Assembly (NCBI RefSeq): GCF_000429305.1
Contig: NZ_AUBP01000028.1
Coordinates: 1 to 64,000, forward strand
Origin: Desulfovibrio inopinatus DSM 10711
Lineage (GTDB): Bacteria > Desulfobacterota > Desulfovibrionia > Desulfovibrionales > Desulfovibrionaceae
Direction of reading: 5' to 3'
Length of the DNA: 64,000 nucleotides
The translations under genes were made by a program, and so were the position numbers. Each line of letters starts with the position of its first letter. Within the stretch, counting starts at the first letter, position 1. Below, piece by piece: positions 15,805 to 24,132 of the stretch. Under the pieces are notes generated by a model that had not been told where the DNA came from, ran no database searches, and worked only from the letters and a program-made list of their open reading frames with translations.

Positions 15805-15864
15805 CCCCGCACTCACTCTGCACTCACTTTTAAAATAAAAAGTGAGTGCAGAGTGAGTGCGGGG
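15805..15864. repeat. Type A phage palindrome (copy A4), extended form
   Basis: Perfect 27-bp arms at 15805-15831 and 15838-15864 with a 6-base AT loop. The arms contain the GCACTCACT core twice, so the type A arm has been lengthened by a partial duplication on both sides symmetrically. It lies between the two terminase genes, and GCCGGAGGC on its minus-strand downstream side forms the ribosome site for the large terminase. Confidence 0.9.
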
Positions 15865-15969
15865 GATCTTCAAAAACGTTTAACGATTTTAATATGTTTC
15901 ATGCACACACGATATCAACACCAGCCCCTAAAATCCCGCCCCGATAAAAGTTTTTGAAAGAGGGGATGG

Positions 15970-16026
15970 TTCTGCACTCACTTTTCATTCTCATCATCTC
16001 CAAAAGTGAGTGCAGAAGCCGGAGGC
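15970..16026. repeat. Type A phage palindrome (copy A5), encoding the C terminus of the small terminase
   Basis: Arms TTCTGCACTCACTTTT (15970-15985) and complement (16002-16017) with a 16-base loop, followed by GCCGGAGGC (16018-16026). A GTTTTTGAAAGAGGGGATG-like flank is on the left. The small terminase gene reads through it and terminates with TGA in the inner arm. Confidence 0.9.
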
Positions 16027-16739
16027 ATATCGTCATCCACAATTTCCACGGCAAACTCGCGCATGCTGGCGAGACCGTTGAACATTGCATCCACATCGGC
16101 ATGCATGGTGCGTTGCAACTCCTGCACTTTCATACCGTCGCCTCCGACCATGAACACCCACTCTGCGCCTTTATCGCGTATCAAATTCCGCAAAGCCGTT
16201 TCCAACATGATAAGCCGCCCACACAACTCCGCTTCGACATCATCGCGTGGCAGAAACTTGCCTTGCAAGACATCAAGCTGAAACCGCTCCTTGGCGGTCT
16301 GGACTTCCAACTTCTTGATTTCACGTGACACTTTCTCCCGCTGCAAATCCGATTGCTCATCCGCCACCCGTAAACCGGATTCCGACCGCTTCAAGAAATC
16401 CTTGGCGTATTTTTTGACGGCCTTGAGAGGAAACACACCGCTTTTATCGGCCTTCAATTTGCCTTCACGCTTATGCTTATAGAGCGTGCGGGTGGAACAC
16501 TTCCAACCGTTCTCCTGAAGCCATTCGTGGACTTGGGACAGGTTCAGGAATCGTCCGGCGGTTTTGTCATCTTTCGCCATTTTCCTCTCCACAGCCAACC
16601 GTGCTTTCTCGAATGCATCGACATTGTCTTTTGTTGGGTTATTCTTCATTGTACGTTTGGCGTGCTCTTTGACATGAAGCAACACCGCCAGATCGGTTTC
16701 AGCGCTCTTCTTAGCCAGTTCTGCCACTCGATCGTTCAT
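15978..16739 (-). CDS. Terminase small subunit-like packaging protein
   Basis: 253 residues, highly charged with long helices (about residues 110-150 a predicted coiled coil) and a putative helix-turn-helix near residues 54-80 (LNLSQVHEWLQENGWKCSTRTL). This layout matches Nu1-type small terminases that bind cos DNA and recruit the large subunit. The start at 16739 overlaps the stop of the ParB-methyltransferase gene (ATGA); an in-frame ATG at 16775 exists but is internal to that gene. The last 17 residues are encoded by palindrome A5. Confidence 0.75.
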   Translation of the reverse strand: MNDRVAELAKKSAETDLAVLLHVKEHAKRTMKNNPTKDNVDAFEKARLAVERKMAKDDKTAGRFLNLSQVHEWLQENGWKCSTRTLYKHKREGKLKADKSGVFPLKAVKKYAKDFLKRSESGLRVADEQSDLQREKVSREIKKLEVQTAKERFQLDVLQGKFLPRDDVEAELCGRLIMLETALRNLIRDKGAEWVFMVGGDGMKVQELQRTMHADVDAMFNGLASMREFAVEIVDDDMPPASALTFGDDENEK

Positions 16740-18025
16740 AGCAACACCGCCGTCTCTCCGGTCGCTGCCTGCCATCGATCAATAATCACATCACAAAATC
16801 GAGGATCCAATTCTACCGTGGCGCTTACCCGGCCGGTTTGCTCACAAGCCATAAGCGTGGACCCTGATCCACCGAAAGCATCAAGAACCACATCTCCACG
16901 CGCCGAGCTATTCCGAATGAGTCGCTCTATAAGCTCAACAGGCTTCATGGTTGGGTGGGCCGAATTTCTTTGAGGCTTTGGCACTGTAACAATGGATCCT
17001 GGCATTCTATAAAGACAAAGATTTTCACCGGAGACAACAAACACATCATCTTCGGCCTCAATCTGGATACTGCCGTCCGGCAACACCATCACATCCTCTA
17101 CGCTATCGAAAACCATTGTTGACTGCGCCCGACCACCGTAAAAACAATGCCGCCCCGGCTTCCACCCATACAATATCGGCTCATGCTTCCACTGATAATC
17201 TGCACGTCCGAGCGAATGGACATTTTTACGCCAGATCAAGCACGAGGCGAGATAGAAGCCGGCATCAACAAAAGCGCGACGAAATATCAAGCCGGCCGTA
17301 TCGGCATGCGCCACATAACAAACTCCACCTGGTTTCAGTGCTCCGACCAGAGATGACATTGCCGCATCAAGGAAGGCTTTAAACTCAGCCGGTCTCATTT
17401 TATCATTCTCGATTTTGCCCGCTTTTCCTTCATAATCGAGATTATACGGCGGATCCGTGAATACCATATCCGCGAGACGCCCCCCCAAAGCCATTTCGAT
17501 ATCGTCCAGCGCGGTCGCATCTCCGCAAACAAGCCGATGTCGTCCGAGCGCCCATACATTACCCGGCTTCGTTACGGGAACGACTGGCAAATCCGGTACC
17601 GTTTCCGGCAGATCCTCATCTTGAACTTCCAATAGCGCATCAAGTTCAGCCATATCGAAACCAGTCAATTCAAGATCAAAGTTATTTTCTTCCAACAATT
17701 TGATCTCAGCCGCTAACAATTCCAGATCCCAATCAGCCCACGTCGATGACCGGTTGGACAGGAGTCGAAACGCCTGAACCTGGGAGTCTGTTAAGCCATC
17801 GGCCAACACCACCGGTACCGTCTCCATCTCTATCTTCCGAGCCGCTTCAATCCGCAATTCACCGTCAACCACCTCGCCGTCAGAAACGGCCAAAACCGGC
17901 AAACGAAATCCAAATTCCTGAATGGAAGCGATCATCTTGTCTACAACACCTTTGTACTTACGCGGATTACGGCCGCTAAAACGAAAACGGTCAAGTGGCC
18001 AATGCTCCAAGACTAATTTTGCCAT
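16736..18025 (-). CDS. ParB-like nuclease domain fused to DNA methyltransferase
   Basis: 429 residues. Residues 1-125 form a ParB/Srx-like domain (RNPRKYKGVVDKMIASIQEFGF, then VVDGELRIEAARKI). Residues 150-429 form an N6-adenine or N4-cytosine methyltransferase with TDPPYN (motif IV) before DAFGGSGSTL (motif I), an order typical of the beta class. Such phage enzymes modify phage DNA against host restriction and may act at specific sites. It lies downstream of the primase, with a structured RNA candidate in its leader. The 3' end overlaps the small terminase start. Target sequence unknown. Confidence 0.85.
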   Translation of the reverse strand: MAKLVLEHWPLDRFRFSGRNPRKYKGVVDKMIASIQEFGFRLPVLAVSDGEVVDGELRIEAARKIEMETVPVVLADGLTDSQVQAFRLLSNRSSTWADWDLELLAAEIKLLEENNFDLELTGFDMAELDALLEVQDEDLPETVPDLPVVPVTKPGNVWALGRHRLVCGDATALDDIEMALGGRLADMVFTDPPYNLDYEGKAGKIENDKMRPAEFKAFLDAAMSSLVGALKPGGVCYVAHADTAGLIFRRAFVDAGFYLASCLIWRKNVHSLGRADYQWKHEPILYGWKPGRHCFYGGRAQSTMVFDSVEDVMVLPDGSIQIEAEDDVFVVSGENLCLYRMPGSIVTVPKPQRNSAHPTMKPVELIERLIRNSSARGDVVLDAFGGSGSTLMACEQTGRVSATVELDPRFCDVIIDRWQAATGETAVLL

Positions 18026-18062
18026 CCGTCCAAATCCCTGCTACGTCCCCGAGCTGCCACAC

Positions 18063-18141
18063 GAGGGTTGGGAATCTTCCTGATCGGATGCCCTTATCAT
18101 CCGGTCGACCGAAGGTGTGCCACCACGTTCGGTCAACCCTC
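18063..18141 (-). ncRNA. Cloverleaf-like structured RNA candidate in the ParB-methyltransferase leader
   Basis: On the minus strand a perfect 7-bp closing stem, GAGGGTT (18141-18135) with AACCCTC (18069-18063), encloses three arms. Arm 1 pairs GACCGAA with TTCGGTC (18134-18128 with 18113-18107) plus an inner GGTG/CACC. Arm 2 is CGGATG-ATAAGGG-CATCCG (18103-18085) with a 7-base loop like an anticodon arm. Arm 3 is a short GGAA/TTCC stem (18080-18071). It is not a normal tRNA, since no TTC-type T arm or CCA end is present. Could be a cis-regulator or a stand-alone RNA. Confidence 0.5.
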
Positions 18142-18210
18142 ACCTTTTCCTAAAAAAGCACCTATAACGAACCCCGGACCATGAGACGGAAAAGAAACGA
18201 TTCCGCTCAT
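18133..18210 (-). CDS. Possible 25-residue leader peptide
   Basis: Its ATG overlaps the primase stop (ATGA), with GGGGGA four bases upstream. The frame opens MSGIVSFPSHGPGFVIG and stops in the 5' strand of the cloverleaf closing stem. Ribosomes on this frame would disrupt the RNA structure, so it could act as a translational leader. Very short, so weak support. Confidence 0.3.
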   Translation of the reverse strand: MSGIVSFPSHGPGFVIGAFLGKGEG

Positions 18211-19781
18211 ATCGTCCCCCGATGCGCATGCCGCCATTCTTCAAATTCCGGTGGCGCGTCCTGGCCCAACCGCACCGGCACGACAAACACCCGGCAATAC
18301 CAATCCCCAAAGGCGGATTGCCAAAACAGTGCATGTAAGCGCGCGCTGCGTTCCGGATATCTCCGCGTAAAGTCCTCCGGAATATCCAATCCCATACCGC
18401 CATCCTGATAGATCCACACCTCCGCCCCGGAATCGATCACAAGCGTCCGCAATTCGTTTAAACTTCCGCCATCGACCTCGCCCAACAACTCGACGATTTC
18501 GGCCGCTGTCGGCCCGTGTGCTGTCGATTCGGGCACCTTCCCGCCCGTTCCCGTTTCGTCCCCTGCATCCGTCGCGCAACAAGACACCTTCCCCCCTCCC
18601 TGCGCAGACGAGCCAAAATCCAATGGTCCGGATTCCGCCTTGCATTTGGTCGAATCGCCAAACAACCGAATTCGCAACCCCGGCGCAATGCCGGCTATGA
18701 TCCAGGCAGACAAATCCACGCCATGCTGCACATGCGCTTCACCGGGATCTTTCCCGGCCGGTACCGGCCAGCGCTCCACCACACCGGGAAAGGTCGACTG
18801 CCACCATGCCAATGATTCCACACCATACTGGTCACAATCCATGGCATACAAAATTTGCTTGGCCTCCCGAAGTCGCTCGAACGCCTGGACCGTAGGTTTT
18901 CCTCGAACGGTTTTCAGCGCCATTACACCCACCCCGACCGGCGCAACCTGCGCGAGCAGCATGCCATCAAGTTCTGCTTCCACCACGACCCACACCAACG
19001 CATCATCTGAACCACACATCCAGGTGGTGTCACATCCACCCGGTACGAAATAAAATTTATTTTCATTCTTTTTCAGTTCGGTATTCGGTCGACGAATCCG
19101 CACACACAGCGGTTTCCCGCCATCATCAAACACCGGCAAGGCAATGCCACGCGGCAACCACAACTTCTTTTTCTTGCCGTCTTCCCGCAATGCCGTGGGC
19201 AATCCCCAGGATTCACGCGTCCGATACAAATCCTTTTTCGAAGATGTCCCGATATTGATCCCCACCCGAAACCGCTCCACCGCCTCCGGCGTCAACCCCC
19301 TGGTCTGCTGGATCCAATCGAGCAATTTCGAGGTGTTCATGAGCGCGTCGTGGCATTCCTGCACAAATTTGCCCGCCTTGGCCTGCCAAACCGACTCCGG
19401 TATCCCTGGATCACGTGGCGAAAATTGTCCGGCTCCATGAGCGGCAAGCCGAGCCTCCGACGTCGCCGTCCTGCGCCGGCTTTTCGCCTCCCCGGCCACA
19501 TGCGGCGCATACTTGCGCCGAAACTCCACAAAGGCTTCGCCGTCATCCGTGCCCCGGCCTGTGGAGAGCGCAAACAACCCGATGATGTCCGTTTTTTCTC
19601 CACAGGAAAAACACTCACACACGTCTTTCTTGGGATTGTAGTTGAATCCTCCCTTGCTCGTTTCCGTATGCCACGGGCACCAGGCCACAATCCGGTTTCC
19701 GTGTTCCTCCGGATCCCGCAACAGCTCCTTGGCAATGTCTGCCAAGGCTTCCGGGCTCAACCATTCTTGCGCTTTTCCCAT
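18207..19781 (-). CDS. Phage DNA primase, CHC2 zinc finger plus TOPRIM-like domain
   Basis: 524 residues. A zinc-binding CPWH...CECFSC pattern lies at about residues 34-59, followed by a primase core, and a TOPRIM-like VVVEAELDGMLLAQ near residue 267 with the acidic E/D pair; VGVGVMALKTVRGKP follows. It would synthesise primers for phage replication. I start at ATG 19781 with AGAGGAGAGGAAG upstream; a longer frame to 19832 lacks a good site. It follows the D5-type helicase after a repeat-rich 218-base gap. Alternative: a primase-helicase missing its helicase, which the upstream gene supplies. Confidence 0.8.
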   Translation of the reverse strand: MGKAQEWLSPEALADIAKELLRDPEEHGNRIVAWCPWHTETSKGGFNYNPKKDVCECFSCGEKTDIIGLFALSTGRGTDDGEAFVEFRRKYAPHVAGEAKSRRRTATSEARLAAHGAGQFSPRDPGIPESVWQAKAGKFVQECHDALMNTSKLLDWIQQTRGLTPEAVERFRVGINIGTSSKKDLYRTRESWGLPTALREDGKKKKLWLPRGIALPVFDDGGKPLCVRIRRPNTELKKNENKFYFVPGGCDTTWMCGSDDALVWVVVEAELDGMLLAQVAPVGVGVMALKTVRGKPTVQAFERLREAKQILYAMDCDQYGVESLAWWQSTFPGVVERWPVPAGKDPGEAHVQHGVDLSAWIIAGIAPGLRIRLFGDSTKCKAESGPLDFGSSAQGGGKVSCCATDAGDETGTGGKVPESTAHGPTAAEIVELLGEVDGGSLNELRTLVIDSGAEVWIYQDGGMGLDIPEDFTRRYPERSARLHALFWQSAFGDWYCRVFVVPVRLGQDAPPEFEEWRHAHRGTI

Positions 19782-19814
19782 GGCGTCTTCCTCTCCTCTC
19801 AGGCCTGGACCTTT

Positions 19815-19986
19815 CGGACCATGAAAAACCATGGTCCGGGCAATCGTCCAACACTATAATTATTTATATTTATTTATCTTTTTTTATTTTCTGGACGATT
19901 GGACCATAATGTAAGAACTTAGAGATATGAAAAAATCAAAAAAAACCTCTAAATAATAAGTATGTTAAAACTTGGTCCAATCGTCC
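19815..19986. promoter_or_regulatory. AT-rich gap with inverted repeats, candidate replication origin
   Basis: Between helicase and primase. TGGACGATTGGACCA (19892-19906) and its complement TGGTCCAATCGTCC (19973-19986) flank about 66 bases of A/T. A related CAATCGTCC lies at about 19841-19849, and CGGACCATG/CATGGTCCG forms a small hairpin at 19815-19838. Long T and A runs lie in the middle. The repeats and their place between replication genes suggest an origin or operator; no direct proof. Confidence 0.45.
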
Positions 19987-19999
19987 GGATGGTCCACTC

Positions 20000-21589
20000 C
20001 TAGGAATGAAAAAAGTCTCCTTGTTCCCGCTCTTTTTCCTTCAATTTGAGGCCAAGCCAGTATTTCGTGCCACTTTTGCGTGACTCGAACCCTTTTTTGG
20101 TGAGTTTCCCCCCGAAGATTTTTTGACTCCATGGTTTGCGCCCGAGATTCGCCGCCAAAAACCATTCACAAAATCGCTCGTACAACGCCGACGCCGATTC
20201 CTCGAAATGCTTATGAAAACGGCAATTCTCGTCCAAAAAATCGGCAATAATGTCCTCGTCGGAACGGTATTCATCCACAGCCTCACGTACTACGTCCGGC
20301 GGTTGCAGCCCCATGCGCTGATATTCCAGACATCCCCGCACCAACCAAGCCAGGATGCCGGAGGCTTCGGCTTTCAGTTTCATGCCGCGTTGCCGATCAA
20401 CTGGTCGTTCATTGGGAAGTGATGGAGACGGAACAAAAGAAAGAGGGTGATTGATCAAATAGACACGTTGCCAAAACGCATAGTCTTCCGCAGAGGCATG
20501 GGGTTTGTTGTTCGTGAGCAAAAACAACGTGTGCGTGGGATCCCACGTGGTTTCGTACCGATCATACCCGGCCCGCGCCACGATGGGATCACCGCCGGTA
20601 AATCGTTTTACCGTGGCCGTAGAAAAGCGCCGATTTTCATCCGTCTCCGAGGCAATCGCCAAGCGCAAGCCTCGAAGTGTCATAATATCGGCCGACGGTC
20701 CCGAGCTGCTCCGCGCCCGTCCCTGATCAAGCAATAATTCCGGTTGCACCGGTCCGGCCAATGGCCCGAGCACGTACTTGATCACATCGAAAAGGAGCGA
20801 TTTCCCGTTCCGACCGGCCCCGTAAAACACCGGCAATACGTGCTCAATACTCACGCCCATGATGGAGTAACCAAACAACCGTTGCAAAAAGGCAATGAGA
20901 TCTTCATCGCCATCATAAATTTCCAAAAGCGTTTTTTCCCACTCCGGACACGGTTCATCGAGCGACACAAAATCAACCGGAGAAGCCCGCAACAAATAAT
21001 CCTCCGGCAACCCATCGCGCCGCGTTCCCTTTTCGAGATCCACGACCCCATTGGCGCAGGCCAGCAACAAGGGTTGCGTGTCGATTTCATCGCCCTTGAT
21101 CGCTAACGCGTTCGTATTGTTGGTTTTGGAAAATTTGATACAGGCATTGCGCCCCTGGTCCTGGCGCAACCGCCGCGCTTTTGCCAAAATTTTATCTTGT
21201 GACTTCCGCAAATGCTTTTCGAGATCCTTGTTCCCCTTTTTGGTGGCCTTGGTGATTTTCTCACCAAGAGCATCGGCCTCCATAAGATACCGATCCGCCA
21301 CCAACTCCACATCGGCAATCGCCATATCGAGCAAATCAAGCTCCCAATGATGCCCCACCCAACGCATCCAGTTATCACCGGATTTATTGAACACATACCG
21401 CCCGGTATTGAGCGCACAATACAGCAACCCATCACCCAAATCCTCCAGCCCGGCACACTCCTGCACAAACGCCGAACTCACGCCCTCACCGCCCCCACTC
21501 GGCGGACCACCACCAAACAACTCCATTTCCTCATTCCGCCGCGCCTCAACCTGCGATCGCATCGACGACAAATCATGCACCTCAGCCAT
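20000..21589 (-). CDS. P4/D5-type helicase, replication protein
   Basis: 529 residues. The D5-N type region is at about residues 130-300, followed by a superfamily 3 helicase core with Walker A GAGRNGKS near residue 262, a Walker B/sensor stretch (LRGLRLAIASETDENRRF), and TLFLLTNNKP near residue 372. It would unwind phage DNA at the origin. The start at 21589 has GGAGGGCG. An extended -10 (TGCTATTAT) and direct repeats lie upstream. It is the first gene of the phage block after the tRNA; no integrase is seen beside it. Confidence 0.85.
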   Translation of the reverse strand: MAEVHDLSSMRSQVEARRNEEMELFGGGPPSGGGEGVSSAFVQECAGLEDLGDGLLYCALNTGRYVFNKSGDNWMRWVGHHWELDLLDMAIADVELVADRYLMEADALGEKITKATKKGNKDLEKHLRKSQDKILAKARRLRQDQGRNACIKFSKTNNTNALAIKGDEIDTQPLLLACANGVVDLEKGTRRDGLPEDYLLRASPVDFVSLDEPCPEWEKTLLEIYDGDEDLIAFLQRLFGYSIMGVSIEHVLPVFYGAGRNGKSLLFDVIKYVLGPLAGPVQPELLLDQGRARSSSGPSADIMTLRGLRLAIASETDENRRFSTATVKRFTGGDPIVARAGYDRYETTWDPTHTLFLLTNNKPHASAEDYAFWQRVYLINHPLSFVPSPSLPNERPVDRQRGMKLKAEASGILAWLVRGCLEYQRMGLQPPDVVREAVDEYRSDEDIIADFLDENCRFHKHFEESASALYERFCEWFLAANLGRKPWSQKIFGGKLTKKGFESRKSGTKYWLGLKLKEKEREQGDFFHS

Positions 21590-21613
21590 ACGCCCTCCAA
21601 AAAATCACGCCCA

Positions 21614-21788
21614 AAAGTAACACGAACACTATGAATAATAGCACAAAGTAACACCACAAACACCGACTGCATTTTTTTACCTCATCGCCCCACCCCCTCC
21701 CCAAAAAACACCGAGCCTCCGTCGACCCCTGCGGCCTGAGGCCTCAGAAGGACCCATAAGCCTTGCGGTAACACCACACGATACAGTT
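21614..21788 (-). promoter_or_regulatory. Promoter and direct repeats upstream of the phage helicase
   Basis: An extended -10, TGC-TATTAT on the minus strand (21643-21635), lies about 46 bases before the ATG. It is flanked by AAAGTAACAC at 21614-21623 and 21645-21654, 31 bases apart (three helical turns). A third copy of the GTAACACCACA block is at 21778-21788. These look like repressor or initiator sites. No -35 match is strong. Confidence 0.45.
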
Positions 21789-21965
21789 GGTGACACGATG
21801 TGCCATTTGGACCATTCGGCTTGTTTTAGAAAAAAAAGGGGGGAGCGCGAAAACGAGAAAGAATCGGGGAGTTGGATGCGGGCACAGCAGTGCCCGCACT
21901 GATTTGAGGCTAACCAGTGTGATAAATTAACAGCTGTGGGGCTATAGTGGGGCTGATTATGAGAA

Positions 21966-22019
21966 CAATAAAAAACAAGCAGTTGTCCGTTAATCATTTG
22001 AAACGAACAACTGCTTGTT
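21966..22019 (-). terminator. Terminator of the tRNA-Leu gene
   Basis: Perfect 13-bp inverted repeat AACAAGCAGTTGT (21974-21986) and its complement (22007-22019), followed on the minus strand by TTTTTTATTG. It lies 13 bases past the tRNA 3' end. Confidence 0.75.
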
Positions 22020-22031
22020 ATTATTGAATTA

Positions 22032-22114
22032 TGGTGCGAGAGGGGGGACTCGAACCCCCACGCCGAAGCGCTGGATCCTAAATCCAGTGCGTCTACCAAT
22101 TCCGCCACTCTCGC
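22032..22114 (-). tRNA. tRNA-Leu (anticodon UAG)
   Basis: The cloverleaf is clear on the minus strand. The acceptor stem is GCGAGAG / CTCTCGC, and the anticodon loop is TTTAGGA (anticodon TAG) inside a CTGGA/TCCAG stem. A long variable arm typical of class II tRNAs and the T arm GGGTTCGAGTCCC follow. An encoded CCA ends the gene at 22032. It reads leucine CUN codons, chiefly CUA. Its 3' end points into the phage region, a common attachment site. Confidence 0.95.
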
Positions 22115-22277
22115 AATGTGCAACGATTAAGAAGCGAAGATGTGTCTTCTTTTTCGTCTTCTGTCAACGTTAAGTTATACGATGAGAAGTACGTTCACGG
22201 GCAAATATGTCCAATTGTTTGCATTGAGGGGCCGTATATCGCTGTTTTGGTCAATTTTCCCGAAGAGTATCCTTCGC

Positions 22278-23105
22278 TTAAAAGGGAAAAGATGATTTTT
22301 CCAGCAGGCGTAGATAGGGAGCCAGGTGATTCGGCGGACCACTGCCTGCTCCCAAATCGAATGCTTCGGACAAGGCAAGGTTGAGAAACGCCTGCGCCCG
22401 TCGAATGGCATCTTCCATCATCAAACCGCGTCCCAACCATGAGGCGATGGCTGCCGACAAGGTGCAGCCCGTTCCATGGGCATTTTTCGTCGCAATGCGA
22501 GGCATCTGAAGAGGGATTGCCGGTTTGTCGCCAACAGCCAACCAGTCCGTGGCCGTATCTGTTTCTTCGTCGAAATGTCCGCCCTTGAGCAGCACGGCTT
22601 TTGCGCCGAGTCCCAAAAGTACTTGAATCGATGCATCGCGCGATGCTGCATCCGTAATGCGAATGCCGCTGAGGAGTTCGGCTTCGTGTCGGTTTGGGGT
22701 AAGCAGGTCGGCACGAGGAATCAGGCGTTCTTTCAATGCCGAGATCGCATCGGATTGCATGAGTTGATGTCCGCTTTGACTCACACACACCGGGTCCACA
22801 ACAAGTGGAAAATTGGTGTGAACAAGAATGTCGGACAAAGCGGTTATAATTGCCGCGGAAAACAACATTCCTGTTTTGGCTGCCTGAATTGGAATATCCG
22901 ACAGCACTGTTTCCAGCTGTTTCGCAACAAAATCGGCAGGGGGAGCATGAATTGCCGTTACCCCTTGGGTGTTTTGTGCGGTCAACGCCGTAATGACGGA
23001 TAATCCATATCCGCCCTGCATCATAATGGTCTTGAGATCCGCCTGGATGCCGGCTCCACCGCATGAATCTGAACCGGCAATTGTCAAAATGCAAGGTGGG
23101 TGCAT
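22278..23105 (-). CDS. thiD: Hydroxymethylpyrimidine/phosphomethylpyrimidine kinase
   Basis: 275 residues, the usual length. The ribokinase-fold signatures are [21 protein letters not shown] at the N terminus (substrate binding) and [19 protein letters not shown] near residue 205, with the catalytic Cys-bearing anion hole GTGCTLS. It phosphorylates HMP and HMP-phosphate in thiamin synthesis. I start at 23105, where AAGGAG sits six bases ahead, rather than the in-frame GTG/ATG upstream. No thiE or TPP riboswitch is visible in the window. Confidence 0.9.
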   Translation of the reverse strand: MHPPCILTIAGSDSCGGAGIQADLKTIMMQGGYGLSVITALTAQNTQGVTAIHAPPADFVAKQLETVLSDIPIQAAKTGMLFSAAIITALSDILVHTNFPLVVDPVCVSQSGHQLMQSDAISALKERLIPRADLLTPNRHEAELLSGIRITDAASRDASIQVLLGLGAKAVLLKGGHFDEETDTATDWLAVGDKPAIPLQMPRIATKNAHGTGCTLSAAIASWLGRGLMMEDAIRRAQAFLNLALSEAFDLGAGSGPPNHLAPYLRLLEKSSFPF

Positions 23106-23130
23106 ATCGACTCCTTCTATAGTCATTGAA

Positions 23131-24087
23131 TCAGGCCAAGTCCTCGTCGCTCTGCCGAATGCGCTGTAAATTTAATCCACTTCGGGCCAGAACAGCAATG
23201 CCGAGAACCGTAACAGGAATATATTGAATCATATGTAACACAAGCCCGGCAGCTAAGGCTTGCTCTTTATCAATACCGAAAAGTCCCAGGGAAAACGTCA
23301 CGGCCGCTTCAAAAACGCCAACAGAACCCGGGGAAGACGGAGTTGCCATGCCCACAGCCGAAATCACAAACACTGTCATGGCTTGCCAAAACGTAATCGG
23401 CATATCGGCCACCCAAAACAGGGTCAAAATGGTGGTTCCGGAATAGAAAACCCAGCAAACAAGTGTATACACGCCAAGAATGACGAGAAACCAGGGCGTG
23501 ACGCCGTGCAGAATCTGGAGTTTGATTTCTGCCAGAAAACCGCGAACACGCTCTATAGGCACGAGCTGAATCAATTTATGGGAGAGGTCCGGAAAAAGGC
23601 GAATAAAAATGAGGCCCGCCCAGATGGACGACACCACAATAAAAAGCGGAATAAATGCCACATTGACGCCAAACATGAACGCGACAATCGTCCCAAGGGC
23701 AAGCATGGCGTTGAGATCAAAAAAACGTTCCCAAAATACCATGCTGATGCTCTGACCAAGAGAAAACGAACACTCGCGACGAAAATAAAATGCTTTGGCT
23801 AACTCACCGAGTTTTGCAGGGACAATGTTGTTCACCGCCATGGAGAGGAGAAAGGCTTTGAGGCATGTCTTGTTCCCGGCTTTGAATCGGGAAAGAAAAT
23901 CCAAGCGCATGGCCATGGTTCCATAGCTCAAGAACTGAAACAGAATTGTCCCGACAATGGCTATTCCATTATAGTTTTTGAGGGTGTCAAAAAGAAGCCC
24001 GAAATCGATTCCCCAAAACGCGTAAACAAGACAGCCCGCTACAAAAGCGAATCGAATAATGAGACTGAGCGTTTTTTTAACAAGCAT
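23131..24087 (-). CDS. Inner membrane protein of the LPG synthase TM / UPF0104 family
   Basis: 318 residues with about eight membrane segments. Recognisable elements are the [22 protein letters not shown] region near residues 85-105 and [22 protein letters not shown] near residues 242-263. This family includes the flippase-like half of MprF and various lipid-linked transporters. The substrate is unknown. It lies between recD2 and thiD with no functional link. The ATG at 24087 has AAGGAATT upstream. Confidence 0.75.
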   Translation of the reverse strand: MLVKKTLSLIIRFAFVAGCLVYAFWGIDFGLLFDTLKNYNGIAIVGTILFQFLSYGTMAMRLDFLSRFKAGNKTCLKAFLLSMAVNNIVPAKLGELAKAFYFRRECSFSLGQSISMVFWERFFDLNAMLALGTIVAFMFGVNVAFIPLFIVVSSIWAGLIFIRLFPDLSHKLIQLVPIERVRGFLAEIKLQILHGVTPWFLVILGVYTLVCWVFYSGTTILTLFWVADMPITFWQAMTVFVISAVGMATPSSPGSVGVFEAAVTFSLGLFGIDKEQALAAGLVLHMIQYIPVTVLGIAVLARSGLNLQRIRQSDEDLA

Positions 24088-24132
24088 GTTTGCGTCAAAT
24101 TCCTTACAAAAGGTTGGGTGGCTCGTCCTCTG

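Larger units (their letters stand above)
21590..22031. other. Phage-chromosome border region without genes
   Basis: 442 bases. It contains the promoter and repeats above, a perfect 12-bp palindrome CTGAGGCCTCAG (21736-21747), a 9-bp hairpin TGCGGGCAC/GTGCCCGCA (21877-21898) and the tRNA terminator (21966-22019). No reading frame with a good ribosome site is seen. The phage end should lie here or within the tRNA. Confidence 0.6.

Noticed and set aside
18063-18141. The cloverleaf read as a true phage tRNA
   Set aside because: It lacks the TTCnAnnC T-loop, conserved D-loop bases and a CCA end; only the shape is similar.
22195-23094. Frame of 299 residues overlapping thiD on the same strand
   Set aside because: Composition unlike a protein (Cys, His, Ser and Arg runs), and thiD in another frame is complete.
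23106-23130. TPP riboswitch before thiD
   Set aside because: Only 25 bases lie between the upstream stop and the thiD start, and there is no CUGAGA motif.
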